Shown: one piece after another, positions 28,901-41,099 of the stretch
Position numbering within the stretch: the stretch's first letter is position 1
Layout of the letters: each line of letters begins with the position of its first letter
Assembly (NCBI RefSeq): GCF_052324685.1
Contig: NC_135219.1
Coordinates: 23,506,316 to 23,570,315, forward strand
Direction: 5' to 3'
From: Brachyhypopomus gauderio
Lineage: Eukaryota; Chordata; Actinopteri; Gymnotiformes; Hypopomidae
DNA: 64,000 nt
Notes under the pieces: generated by a model
The model's input: only the letters and a program-made list of their open reading frames with translations
What the model was told of the DNA's origin: nothing
Databases searched by the model: none
Translations under genes and position numbers: made by a program

Positions 28901-29205
28901 AGTAGTGGTGTTAGTAGCGGTGTGTGTTAGTAGTGGTGTTAGTAGCGGTGTGTGTTAGTAGTGGTGTTAGTAGCGGTGTGTGTTAGTAGTGGTGTTAGTA
29001 GCGGTGTGTGTTAGTAGTGCTGTTAGTAGAGGTGTGTGTTAGTAGAGGTGTGTGTTAGTAGAGGTGTGTGTTAGTAGAGGTGTGTGTTAGTAAAGGTGTG
29101 TGTTAGTAGAGGTGTTAGTAGAGGTGTGTGTTGGTTGGTAGTGGTGTTAGTAGTGGTGTGTGTTGGTTGGTTGGTGGTGTGTGTTGGTTAGTAGCGGTGT
29201 ATCTA
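25865..29205. repeat. GT-rich minisatellite of about 2.2 kb, split by a transposon
   Basis: After a (TG)n tract (25865-25911) come degenerate units of the type GTGTTGGTAGAGGTGTG, 14 to 28 bases long, up to about 29205. The array is interrupted at 26714-27795 by a hAT element. Higher-order structure is visible: a block with TTAGTAGGGGTGTGTGTTGG at about 28201 recurs 264 bases on at 28465. The strand bias is extreme, with almost no C on the plus strand. The long valine- and glycine-rich frames here are artefacts. Confidence 0.95.
26714..27795 (-). mobile_element. hAT element with BED finger, perfect 8-bp target duplication
   Basis: The ends are TAGGGATGTCCCGATCC and GGATCGGGACAACCCTA, an inverted pair with one mismatch. 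GTGTTGGT is duplicated at 26706-26713 and 27796-27803. On the minus strand 27494-27240 encodes a BED zinc finger: MWDYFTL, then CNICHSKV, then NLIKHLAKYHHKQH. No catalytic domain remains in 1082 bp, so it is a deletion derivative. Subterminal GATACCGATATCGG repeats lie at both ends. Confidence 0.94.
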
Positions 29206-31221
29206 GAGCCCCACAGATACCGGGCTGGTCTGGGTTGTGGGAGCTGCTGGCCAGGTCAGTCACGCCTCACAGACCCGTTTATTAAAGATTAAAGTGTTTC
29301 TTATCTAAAGTATCCGCAGCCCGAGCAGTTAGCTCGTTCAATAACAAGTGTGTCCGGTCCAGTTGTGGGTCTTGACACCTTTGACCCAGCGTGGTCGTGT
29401 TCTTTGTGAACAGCGAACCCACCCAGGAAACTGGCGTGTGGATGAGGCAGTTACGGTCGTTATATGGATGATTAGATCAAACGACCCTTATTAATAAAAA
29501 CACTGTGTGGGTTTACAGACCAAACTGTTTAAACTGTTGGTGTCAAGGTGGAGATGTAGAGGATTATATCTGCTCCAGCGAGGTGTTGGTGAAGAACCAC
29601 CATGTTGTTCCTTTACACCGGGTCAGATTACAGCAGCTCTGTTTACCACTGTGGAAACGTCCTGTTTTAAACGTCCTGTTTTAAACATCCTGTTTTAAAT
29701 GTCCTGTCACTCCAGCTGCAGTTCGGGTTTGGTTCGTGATGACTTGTGAAGCGGGGTTTGTGTTTGCCCGTAGTAACTAGTGTTTACACTCTCCCTGTGT
29801 AATAAAAACACACACACCTCCACAGATGTGTGGGCCTTCTGTAGGAACCCCCACCTACCACAGTTTGTCCGTCAGTGCATGAACTTGTATCGGCGCACAA
29901 GACATTTAGTGGCATAACTGGTGAGGAATTGCAGAGTAGTGAGTGGTTAGAATGGGGGTAATGGGGGGGGGGGGGGGGGGGTAATGGGGGGGGGGGGGGT
30001 ATTAGAATGGGGGTGTTTCTGCAAGCTCAAATGGCAGGATATGAGAATTGATGTTGTGAAGAGTCCCTCTAAAGCACACGCTTGTAAGACTTGGTGATGG
30101 AACAAGTATATGTTTAATGCACGTTCTTGTATGATTTAGGTAATGTTTAATTAAAATAAATAATAATTTCTTCTAATACAATTAGTAACATTAATATTAG
30201 CTATTATAATAATAAGAAATATGAAAATAATCCTCAACTCCACTTTAGACTTCCTCCGTCACCATTAACTTTAACTCTTCCTGTAAGTCCAAGACGATGC
30301 TCAGCTTTGCTTGGTTGGGTAATCGTGTTCCTTTCAGCCCAGTTGGACAAACGAGCGATCTCTCCCCATTTCCCCGTGTGAATGTGCTGCCGTTGTTGAG
30401 GGCCTCTTCAACCACCTGGCACAGTTCTTTTAATAATTGCCCAGAAGTCCCTCCTATGGTACAGGGAGACTGGCGTAGCCCACGCTCCCACTACAGCAGA
30501 GGCTGAAGTCCTTGTTGAAGCGAGGTAGTTCCTCTCTCGGCTGCCGTGGGGATTGTGGGAGGCTGCGTTTGCTCTTTCCTCTTCTCCATTCTCCATTCAC
30601 ATTTGGTGTGACTTCATGTGGGGGCGGGTTATAGTTAAGCCACAGTGACCTTCAGACGCATCACCTCCACACCCCACCCCACCCACAGCCGCTAGGGAAA
30701 ACCAATCACAACCTCTTTCCCATCGTCCGTCAGCAGTCTGCATCAGGCGGGGTTGGGGGGGTGGGTTTGTTCCCAGGCTGGGTCCGTCCCAGAGCCTGAA
30801 GCAGCCTGACAGGATCGGCGCTGCTTTGGAGAGATGAAGCACGGCGGGTCTGGCTTGTCCCGCCGGGCCACCACTGGATGAGCGTGTGAATTCCTTTGCG
30901 TTCCTCGGGGCCCTACAGATCCAAGCCGAGTCCAACTGTGGTCGCCGGCAGGATGTCGGCTACTGACAAATCTGAATTACACATGGTGATGGGGGTGGGG
31001 TGTGAAATGGGATGTGGTGAAGTTTCTCAACACACTCTGGCTTTACGGTGGTAACTGCACACTTAGTTCTGTATCTACGCATCTTGATCACGGTTTTGCC
31101 GTTGACTCTGCAGTTCCAGCGTTGTTTGGCTGTGCAGACGCGGAGCGTCCCAGTTACGCAGAGATTCAGAATCATCAGCTGATTGTCAAAGGCTTCCTCA
31201 GCTGAGCTGAATGGCTCAGGG

Positions 31222-31390
31222 CAGAGTATACGCTGAACACTCCCCCACTGTTGAGGTCTTGGTTCAGAGTATACGCTGAACACTCCCGCACTGTTGAGGT
31301 CTTGGTTCAGAGTATACGCTGAACACTCCCGCACTGTTGAGGTCTTGGTTCAGAGTATACGCTGAGTATACGAGTATACGCTTTAGGTCT
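31222..31390. repeat. 43-bp tandem repeat, about 3.5 copies
   Basis: The unit CAGAGTATACGCTGAACACT recurs at 31222, 31265, 31308 and 31351. A further partial unit (TTCAGACGCTGAACACTCCC) appears at 32222 on the far side of the neighbouring transposon, so the array was split by an insertion. Confidence 0.9.
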
Positions 31391-32221
31391 CCTTCAACTA
31401 AAACTTTAGCAGGGATTGTACGAAAAATTATCAAATTAGGTATATAACTTGAATTAGAGTCAGGGATGAAAATTAATGATGTTTAACTTCAGTGAAAGCA
31501 TTAATTTTGCAGTGGAAAAGCTACAAAATAAAATTGACACGTTTATTAAAAGTTGAACAACAAAACAAAGCGACAGAGCTTATGAATGGCTATGGCATTT
31601 ACCTTTTTTTTTTTTTAAAAGCTTTAAAATAAATCACCATGGATTTCACTATGATATCACAGCAGAACAACAAACGAAGGAAAGAATAATGAATGAAAAT
31701 ATAATAAGAGCAAGAAAATATAAAACAAACAAACACAAACCATGATTTCCCGAAACGCGCTAAACTGTAATAACTTAAAATGTTAAGAGGGCCGACATTG
31801 TGTAGCCTATTCTAACACGTTTACATGTCAGTGTTTCTGGCCAAAAAAACCACCATGTTGACCTTCTCTGTCTTTAATAAGCTGTGGATTGGGGTGACCA
31901 CACTACCCGCATTGCTGAAAACTCTTTCTGAGTGCGTGCTGGTAGTGCTTATGCAGAGATATTTTTTGCCATTAGCGGAAACCTGTTCTGGGCCATTCAA
32001 AGGCAGTGGAAGGTTTTTTTTTCACCTTACACATTAAAGCCTGAGTAGAATTATCACCATATAACTTTTATTTTATACTACATTTATTTTATAATCATTG
32101 TTTTTATATAGTAGGCCTCTTTTAAATTTGGTCATGCCCCCCCAACGATATCATCGTCCATCGTGATGTCTCACTGTAAACATCGTCACCTGCCAATTAA
32201 GGAGACATCGCCCAACCCTAG
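31390..32221. mobile_element. Probable decayed hAT element, right end clear
   Basis: The right end reads GGAGACATCGCCCAACCCTA, a hAT-style terminus. The left side shows only TTTAGGTCTCCTT, which matches the inverted terminus if about 11 bases were lost. Copies of the 43-bp unit lie on both sides, which supports insertion into that array. The 8-bp duplication is no longer recognisable. Confidence 0.55.
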
Positions 32222-35200
32222 TTCAGACGCTGAACACTCCCCCACGTTGATGCGTCACTTTAGTACGTAAGCTTTGCCCTCCCAGTATAAACACAGAAAG
32301 TGTTACTTGAACTCCGTGTAGCAGTATCAGTGGCCATAATGCTTTGATGCAATTGGGTTTCTCACCCATTGGAGACCAGTGAAATTAAAATGCACGTGTT
32401 GGTCTGCCAGAGGGAATCGCAGAAATTTGAAATGTCACCAGTGTTTGTTTGGTTTAGGATGTGACCTTCGAGTCAACACAGTTGTAGCTTCAAGACCTAG
32501 AAGTTGGTCTTGGACTTGGTTTCCTCTGGTGTGACTCTAGTGTGACTCTTGGGCTATTACAATTTTAAAAGGTTTAATGGCCTGAAAATAAGACAGTTTC
32601 TTGGTATTATGTTAATACCTAAACCTTATCTTGCACTCAAAACACTGAGATCTTGTCAACCCTTCAAAAAAGGCCTGCTTTATTTAACTCATTAATTAAA
32701 ACCAAAACCATTTAAACTTTTAGCCAATGCCATTTAGACTAAATGTGTTTTTGGTGAATTGCACCAGGTCACAGAGATCAAAACACAACACATAGTTTGA
32801 CTTGGGTGTATTGCAATTCTTGAAAGACAAAGCATGTGGTTTTTATGGACTTCAAAAACGTGCAGTAAATTACTAATGAGAAAAATATTGGCCACTTTTT
32901 AAAAACTGGGCGTTGCAAGAATTTCTGGGCTCACAGGCAGGTTGTGGTTAAAGTGATCAATTCTGTAATTTTTTTTATATCTTTTAAAGATGTTTGCCAT
33001 AAATTCAGTTTCACTTCCACTGCACATGCTAGAAGGGGCACGGGACACAGCAGTGTAACGTGTTCGAAGAGGTTTACTGTTACTGTTAGGGGAAAACCAG
33101 AATACAGTTTGTCATTTCCAAGTCTACAATTTTAGGATGTTGCTGGACATAAAGTGGATGAGAGCAAGGAAGAAAGTGTAAGGAACAAGGCAAGAAGAAA
33201 GGAAACAGTACACCAGTTCCACAGACGTGGAAATATGGCTCAGTCGGCATTTTGAAATCTTGGACCGTTTAGCTCACACACCGTGACTGCCACCGTGACC
33301 CTATAGCTTTGACTCCAGACCATTCGAGTGAACGGTGTGTTAGTCTTCCTGGTTCCTGGTCACGTTCAAGTGATAACATGCCTGTCACACTCGTGGTAGA
33401 TTCTCAAATATCATTCTGGATCCACACCGCCCCAGTTGTCTTCGCTGACAGCAGGCGTTTGTGGTTATGACTGCTGTGGTCCTGCCCGTGTGAAATTAAA
33501 AACATAACCCGCTTTCTGCACTGAGGAACAGGTGCTGGTTTGAAAAATAACGGCTGCAGGGGCGGGGCCTGAAGTGCCAGGGCGGGGCCTGAAGTGCCGG
33601 GCTTCAGGGGGCGGGGCCTGCAGAGCTTTGTTCATCCCTTTGGGATGTTGATGCAAGCAGCCGGGCACAGCGGGGGTCTTCACTACAACAGCGTTGGGGA
33701 CGTGTGAAGATGTGGAGGGGAGGGGGAGGGGTTTCTGAGGCTTTAAGAGACCGTTGGACGTGTTTCCCCTGGTCAAGTACGCTGGGGATATTCTAAGGTT
33801 GTGTGCTGGTATCTGCTCGAAAGCCAGCGGAATATGGGCTGTGTAGCTGTGTGATTCGTAAGTTAATTGCAAAAGAGTGAAACGGTCTAATGCAGAAAGT
33901 TAGGCTTCATAACACTCATTAATAAATGAATTAATCAATTTGTTGTTTAATTACTAATGGTGTGCTTGTTCCCTTGAACTATGCGAAATGTCTTGGTTTA
34001 AGCTGAAATCCATCAACACACTTGCAGTGAACTTCCATCAAAGTGAAGGCGCTAGGCTCAAAATCGCTGCACATTCTTTGCAATATTGGCTGTCGCTTAC
34101 AGAGTGATTAGAGTGTACTAGCTTAAAGAGGGTTCTAGCTGGCTAGCTTCTAAAGGTCTGCAAATGTCTGAACCGTGAGCCAAGACACTTTAGAGAAGTG
34201 TTTTCCCTTTTGACAACACACCTGCCTCTGCTGTGTCCATGGATACAGCTCCTTGTGTATCTGGGTACGGGTCGGTGTGGAGGGCTAAATCTAGAAGTGT
34301 GGGATGGGGGTACAAGAGCTGGGGGGGGGGGGGGGGTGACTCTGCTTGGGATGTTAAAGCAGGCAGCCTGTGAAAGGCAGATGCATAGTTTTAAAGACCG
34401 TGCCTGCTGACAGAGCCAGAAGAACAGGACGGGGTTCTTTCACACTTTAGCCGTCCAGTTCCTCAAGGACTGTTATCAGCTGGAGCAAACTATCATTATC
34501 AGCTAGGGAGTATCACCACACTGCAAGTTCTGGGCTGCAGAAATGATGAAACCTTTTTTTCTGGACTTTATCCTTTATTACTGGCTGAACTGCACCTCAG
34601 ACAGTCTTGTCAACACAGTCTAAATGTGGATTAGGGGCCTAGAGTGGAGAAAATGAATACTGTGATTATATTACTACGTTACGCTCTGTGCTTTCCAATA
34701 TATTAATAGCTCATTGGTGACCCCTCGGTGCGGCGAGATCAATGGTCCTGTTTTTGGGTTTTTGTTTTTATGATTCATGTTTCTTGGATCATTAATGTTG
34801 GGCTCCATCAGAACACCCAGCACATCTTCAGTGTCTGCACATGGACCTAATGTTCAAAGGATACCATGGAGGATGTGGTCACCCTGGAGAATGGAGACAT
34901 CTAGTCACCTGTGTTGACGCTTGCAAGTATCCTGATATCTGAGTGTGAGGCTTCATTCACAGGAATGTGAGTCCTGTCCAAATATTTCAGATTCTTTTTC
35001 CTCCTTTGCGGGAAGCCAGAACCGCACGTCTGTGGGCCCAGGAGCCTGTGTCCAGCATGGGGAGGTGCTGACCGGATGAGGGGGGTGGTCAACTGGGCTG
35101 GTGGAGGTCCACACCAGCGTCTCAGAGACGGCGCAGCCCCCGCAGCCCTGATCACCTCTCCCCTGAGACCCAGAGAACTCGCACAACTCTCTAATCACAC

Positions 35201-35731
35201 ACCAGACAGGTTCTTCACACTACCCCACACGCACACACCCACCAACTTGTGCAGCTTGCTCCATCAAAACGGGGAAGCCTTCTAGTAATTAGCTGCCTAA
35301 ATTAGCACCGTGGTCTTCAGCGCATTGTAAGATATCGCTCCTCTGACCTGGCTCTTCCTAGAATGTCACTTAAGTAGCTTGAAGAGAAGAAAACAAGATG
35401 CCATGTCATTCTCACTCGCTCTGGGGACACCTGCCATTCTGAAGGCAGTTGTCACAGTGCTGTCTGCTTGGGGGGGCGGGGCTTGTGGATGAAGTGCGTT
35501 GCCCTTTAAGACTCCTGCTGATGCTCATCCAATCAAACGCGCGTCCTTTCTAATGTCAGTTGAAGAAAACGGAGGACTAGCAGATGGATGTACACAACAG
35601 AACACTTCTCTTTGCTCTCTCTCTTTCTCTCTCTAGCTTGCAGAAAGGCCCTCAGGGCCCTTTGAACTCAGAGAGAGAAAGGGAGGGAGGGAGGGAGTGT
35701 GGGGAAGAGAAAGGCAGACGGGAGCGAGTAC

Positions 35732-35769
<38 letters not shown>

Positions 35770-36742
35770 CAAACAGCTTCTCCCCAGCCCTTTGCGCTCT
35801 CCCTCTCTCTGCCTACTCTACCACTCCTATATACTTGTATTCTCTCTCTCTCTATCCTTTCTCACACCCTCTGTCTCTGCTTGATTATGGATAAAGCATC
35901 AGGCCTCAGCACTGCCTGGCTGCCCCAGGTGGAGTGTGTGAGTGTGTGAGTGTGTGTGTGTGTCTTGTTTACCTCACGCCTCAGTTCATGCCTCAGAAGT
36001 AGCGTAGTCACTGAACCGAGAGAGATTCAGTCATTGGCCAGTGGGACATGCGTACGCACTAGATGGTTCCGGTTGAGACCAGATGTCGGACCTCTCTCCA
36101 AGAGCCCGGTGTGAGAACGCCGCCCGTCCCAGCAGCTGCTGGGGTGTTGGCCGGGGGCCCGTTCGCTCCGTCTCCTCTCCGCACTGGAGGCCCGCGGCCC
36201 GCGTGCTCTTGGGCTCTTGGCGTGCTCGCGCTGCAGACTTCACGCGTGAGTCACGGCGAAAACATCGAGCCAGCGCTCAGAAATGTAAATGGGCTTCCGC
36301 TCTCGCCGCCATGGTGACGGAACGACAGAGCAGATTCGGGTTCCGCGTTTTTCTCTTCGTGTTTTCCTGTGTCTCTCCCTCCCGCTTCTGCACTTGTTCC
36401 CACCCTTACACACACACACTCTCTCACACACACACACACACTCTCTCACACACACACACACACACTCTCACGCCCGTGGTCTCCTCCACCAGCTGGTGCT
36501 CCGTCCTGCTGACCCCTCCGGTGCTCCCTGCTCCTCGTGCCGCCCGGGCAGATACTGGCGTGCCGGTGCTCGTCTGCCTGTGGTGGAATGACTGTGGACA
36601 CTTCCCCCATGGGGCCCCCCACAGCCCTGGGCCCACAGGGTAACACCAGAACCCCTGTGAACACACCCCCCTCCCTACTGCCCATGTACATTTTGGTCTT
36701 AATGTTTAATTAAGTGATTTTATCTGCCTGTATGGTGGAGAC

Positions 36743-37857
36743 TAGAGGTGTGCCAAAAAATCGATTCATATATCAAAAATCGATTCTCATTTACTACGAT
36801 TCAGAATCGATTTTAAATGCCCTCAATTCTATTCTAAGTCGTGGTGAAGTCTCGCGTTACGTAATTACAAAATTACACGAGACTTTACGCAGCAGATTCT
36901 GGGATACACTCATGTGCAGAAAAGTTTCAATGGAGGAAAGAGATATTCAACCTGTCTCGTCTTCATTTAAGGCAAAAATATGGCTTCATTTTGGTTTTTA
37001 CCGAATGCCAGGGAAGACCGAACTTGACACAATGTAGCTCATGTGCAAGGCTTGTGTCACGCGGTGAGCACGGGAACGTACACACCGTGTGAAATAATAT
37101 AGAGAAGGGTGGACACGAGTGGAATAATATAGAGAAGGGTGGACCGGCTCGCAAGATCAAGACGTCTGATACTTGTCAAATGTATTAGCGAGACTGTGAG
37201 GGCACGGAGTAAATAGAAACAAAAAAACAATGCGGAAAATACAACGCGTGAAATAACAGTAACTAAAAAACAGCGCGGATAAATGCAACGTGAAAAATAA
37301 ACCAAGGACGCCAACAGAAGTAACTGGCAAAAAACGCCGCAGCAAAATAAAACCCTTCCCAAAAATAAAGGCAAAACGGATAGGAAGAAATACAGGATTG
37401 GGAAAACTTGAGATGAGTCAGGAAGCGACGCATGAGATACTCGAATAAGTAAAGAGAAAGCATAACAGAGAGGTGGTGAGACACCATTAAACGAGAAGCA
37501 ACCACAGAGAAAGCAGGGACCTGGCTGTGTACGGTTACGCCGGTGGAACTGCATCCGAGCCAGCCCTGAGAGCTCGCAAAATGAAGCTAAAGAATTTTGG
37601 TAACACAACAAAAACCATTTTATTTTACCAAAGCACATTATTTTTGTTAATTAAAAGTGAAAGACACTTAATTTTCTGTATTTGTCGTTCTGTCTTGCAA
37701 AGCAGACTGTAGTAGATCATGCAGATTTTATAGACTGAAGCAGAAATTTTTATAAATCAAATCGTTTTTTGAATCGAAAATCGATTTTGAATAGAATCGT
37801 GGCCCCCAAAATCGGAATAGAATCGAATCGTGAGATAGTAAACGATTCCCACCCCTA
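36743..37857 (+). mobile_element. BED-finger hAT element with perfect 8-bp target duplication
   Basis: It starts TAGAGGTGTGCC and ends GATTCCCACCCCTA, with GTGGAGAC duplicated at 36735-36742 and 37858-37865. Subterminal ATCGATT motifs occur at both ends. The plus strand at 36900-37037 encodes MEERDIQPVSSSFKAKIWLH followed by FGFYRMPGKTELDTM, part of a BED-type finger; a stop follows. The same region of the sister copy at 13276-13771 is nearly identical. The catalytic domain is absent. Confidence 0.93.
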
Positions 37858-38076
37858 GTGGAGACCATCTCTTAAGCTTTAGATTTGTTGTTTTAAACAG
37901 GCAACAACTTGACTTGATGTCCATTGTCCATTGATACAGGTTCTGAAATGTCTTTCCATCTTTCCAACCTCAAGGTTAAATTTGGCAATCTGTTAACCTC
38001 TGACCTCTATGGGGGGAAAAAAAGGTATTTTGTTAGTTGAAGGACAACTGTGAGCCTCCAGTTATCAGCACTGTAA

Positions 38077-38907
38077 AGCCTGGTTTATACTCGACGCGCC
38101 GCGAGCGGCGCGAGGGTCCGCGCGGCGAAAATGACGTAATCGCTGTGGCTCCGCCCGTGCGCGAGGGCCTCGCGCGCTGTCGCGGCGCGAGGTCGTGCAC
38201 CTCTAGAATTTTGTAACTTCGCGCGCGCGCCGCGCTTCAGCGCGATGGACAAAGTCATGTTTGCCGGGTTCATACGCCTATACAAGGTGGAATTAAAGCA
38301 CTTGTACGTCACTTTAAAGGTCCATTTCAATATTTCCCAGCACGTTAAACTTAATTAATTTAAATATTTATACATATACTCGAAATGAATCGAAATAATT
38401 CGCTTTTTTATCACATTATTTAATGGTTGTTTATTTTCAAAACGCCCAATCTTAACGTCTTCACGTTCTCTCATGTTTCGTCCTGGAATTACAAGAGGCT
38501 CGTATTTGTTAACGTAATTTCAACATTTTAATGTACTTTAGCCTAAATTCCAGCACTTTTCAAACCTGAAACACAAAGCAACATTAAAATGCGTCAGGTA
38601 AATGTTCATTCCCTTTTTTTTGAGGGGTGTTTCTTTATACTACCACATATAGTTTCGGACAACATTTCAAAGTCATATTTATGTTTGATGCCTGGTGTAT
38701 ATATACGGTCTCTGGTCAGGTAAAATGTTCTTTCACCGGTTTTGCAGGGGTTTTTTATTCTCCACTGCCACCTATCGCCACCTATCGTTTCGGAGAACAC
38801 TGCAGCGACGTTCGCGAAAGTATAAACGCCTACACCGCTCGCGCAGGGTCGCGCGAGGTGGGCGGGGGCCGCGCGCTACAGTCACTCGCGAAAGTATAAA
38901 CCAGGCT
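38077..38907. mobile_element. PIF/Harbinger-like non-autonomous element, copy A (complete)
   Basis: Terminal inverted repeats are AGCCTGGTTTATACT and AGTATAAACCAGGCT, with TAA duplicated at 38074-38076 and 38908-38910. A 3-bp TAA/TTA duplication is the hallmark of PIF/Harbinger. The ends are strikingly CpG-rich (GACGCGCCGCGAGCGGCGCG) while the core is AT-rich. No transposase is recognisable in 831 bp. It is directly abutted by copy B, sharing the TAA. Confidence 0.88.
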
Positions 38908-41099
38908 TAAAGCCTGGTTTATACTCGACGCGCCGCGAGCGGCGCGAGGGTCCGCACGGCGAAAATGACGTAATCGCGGTGGCTCCGCCCGTGCGCGAGG
39001 GTCTCGCGCGCTGTCGCGGCGCGAGGTCGTGCACCTCTCGAATTTTGTAACTTCGCGCGCGCGCCGCGATTCAGCGCGATGGACAAAGTCATGTTTGCCG
39101 GGTTCATACACCTATACAAGGTGGAATTAAAGCACTTGTACGTCACTTTAAAGGTCCATTTCAATATTTCCCAGCACGTTAAACTTAATTAAGTTAAATA
39201 TTTATACATATACTCAAAATGAATCGAAATAATTCGCATTTTAATCACATTATTTAATGGTTGTTTATTTTCAAAACGCCCAATCTTAACGTCTTCACGT
39301 TCTCTCATGTTTCGTCCTGGAATTACAAGAGGCTCGTATTTGTTAACGTAATTTCAACATTTTCAAGTACTTTAGCCTAAATTCCAGCACTTTTCAAACC
39401 TGAAACACAAAGCAACACAAAAAGCTTAAGCCTGGTTTATACTTTCGCGAGCGACCGTAGCGCGCGACTCCGCCCACCTCGCGCGACCCTGCGCGAGCGG
39501 TGTAGGCGTTTATACTTTCGCGAACGTCGCGAGCGTCGCTGCAGTGTTCTCCGAAACGATAGGTGGCGATAGGTGGCAGTGGAGAATAAAAAACCCCTGC
39601 AAAACCGGTGAAAGAAAATTTTTACCTGACCAGAGACCGTATATATACACCAGGCATCAAACATAAATATGGCTTTGCAATGTTGTCCGAAACGATATGT
39701 GGTAGTATAAAGAAACACCCCTCAAAAAAAGGGGAATGAACATTTACCTGACGCATTTTGATGTTGCTTTGTGTTTCAGGTTTGAAAAGTGCTGGAATTT
39801 AGGCTAAAATACATTAAAATGTTGAAATTACGTTAACAAATGCGAGCCTCTTGTAATTCCAGGATGAAACATGAGAGAACGTGAAGACGTTAAGATTGAG
39901 CGTTTTGAAAATAAACAACCATTAAATAATGTGATAAAAAGCGAATTATTTCGAGTACATGTATAAATATTTAACTTAATTAAGTTTAACGTGCTGGGAA
40001 ATATTGAAATGGACCTTTAAAGTGACGTACAAGTGCTTTAATTCCACCTTGTTTAGGTGTATGAACCCGGCAAACATTTGTCCATCGCGCTGAAGCGCGG
40101 CGCGCGCGCGCGAAGTTACAAAATTCGAGAGGTGCACGACTATGGCGTCAAATCCAAGTCAATAATCGCGAGCGCGGAAAATCATTTCGCGCGAGGAAAA
40201 GTGCTTATTCGCGCGAGCAAAAATGCTCTCGCGCGCGCGGAGAGAGCTTCCTCGCGCGAGCAAAACTACTCTCGCGCGAGCAAACCTGCTCTCGCGCGAG
40301 CAAAACGACTTTCGCGCGAGCAAAACTACTCTCGCGCGCGAGGAGAGTGTTGCTTGCGCGAGGAAAATTTGTCACACCCTTTCTGCTTGCGATTAAGCTC
40401 CTGCTCGCGTACCAGATTGTTTGATTTTTGACAGTCGTGGGAGGGACCCAGACAGGATTGGCTTCTGGATGTGAATTGTGATTGGCTGTCAGTAGGGTCT
40501 GTTTCATGTTTATTTTTTCACGATATCAACGCATTTAGACAGTTGGAAGCTCCATGAACTATGGTAAAACAAATAACCAGCTAGCTAGCTAGATATTTAT
40601 AAGTCCGACTAGTTAGCTAACTAACTATGGATACAATGCTAATGTCAGACTTATTTTAACATACACAAAGAAAAGTTTTGCTGCAAGGTATTGTTAGTTT
40701 TCACATTAACATCTAAGGATTTTTACCTCATAAACCAAGTGTCCACATATGTGGGCATTATGCAATAATGGCAATACGTTGAACGATGTACCATGTCATA
40801 GATTTTTAAGCCGTTCATATAAATAATAATAGTAAATTTGTACAAAATGTGTTGTTGCTGTAAATAGAAACAAATATAAAATTTTCCATTTTTATTGCCT
40901 AAAAAGCTAAATCTAAAAACATTTGTGTGTGCGTGTGTTTGATATATTGTCTTACTGTAAAATTCATCAATATACACATATGTACTTAGTAGTGAGTAGA
41001 ATGGAAATCACGTTATTAAGGTATATATTGAACATATGTTAGGCCTAGTACACGTTGATCATTGTATGCCTTACATGCTTGTAGGCACTCTCTAGTAAT

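Larger units (their letters stand above)
29206..38073. other. No supported coding gene; probable extl3 upstream or first intron
   Basis: No coding exon can be supported. Poly-G runs occur at 29964-29999 and 34321-34336, and pyrimidine- or purine-rich tracts at 35610-35765 (CT, then GAGA). TTTAAACGTCCTG repeats lie near 29660-29700. A 43-bp triplicate (31222-31390) and two hAT elements (about 31390-32222 and 36743-37857) are listed separately. Open frames such as 36083-36643 run across CA microsatellites and show no family resemblance. The stretch lies between the candidate first exon (25758) and the extl3 acceptor (49148), so a long first intron is a reasonable reading. Confidence 0.5.

Noticed and set aside
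36083-36643. A 186-residue plus-strand frame with CpG-rich 5' part and a strong GCCGCCATGG context at 36306
   Set aside because: It crosses CA microsatellites, has competing frames on both strands and no known domain; chance is the simpler reading.
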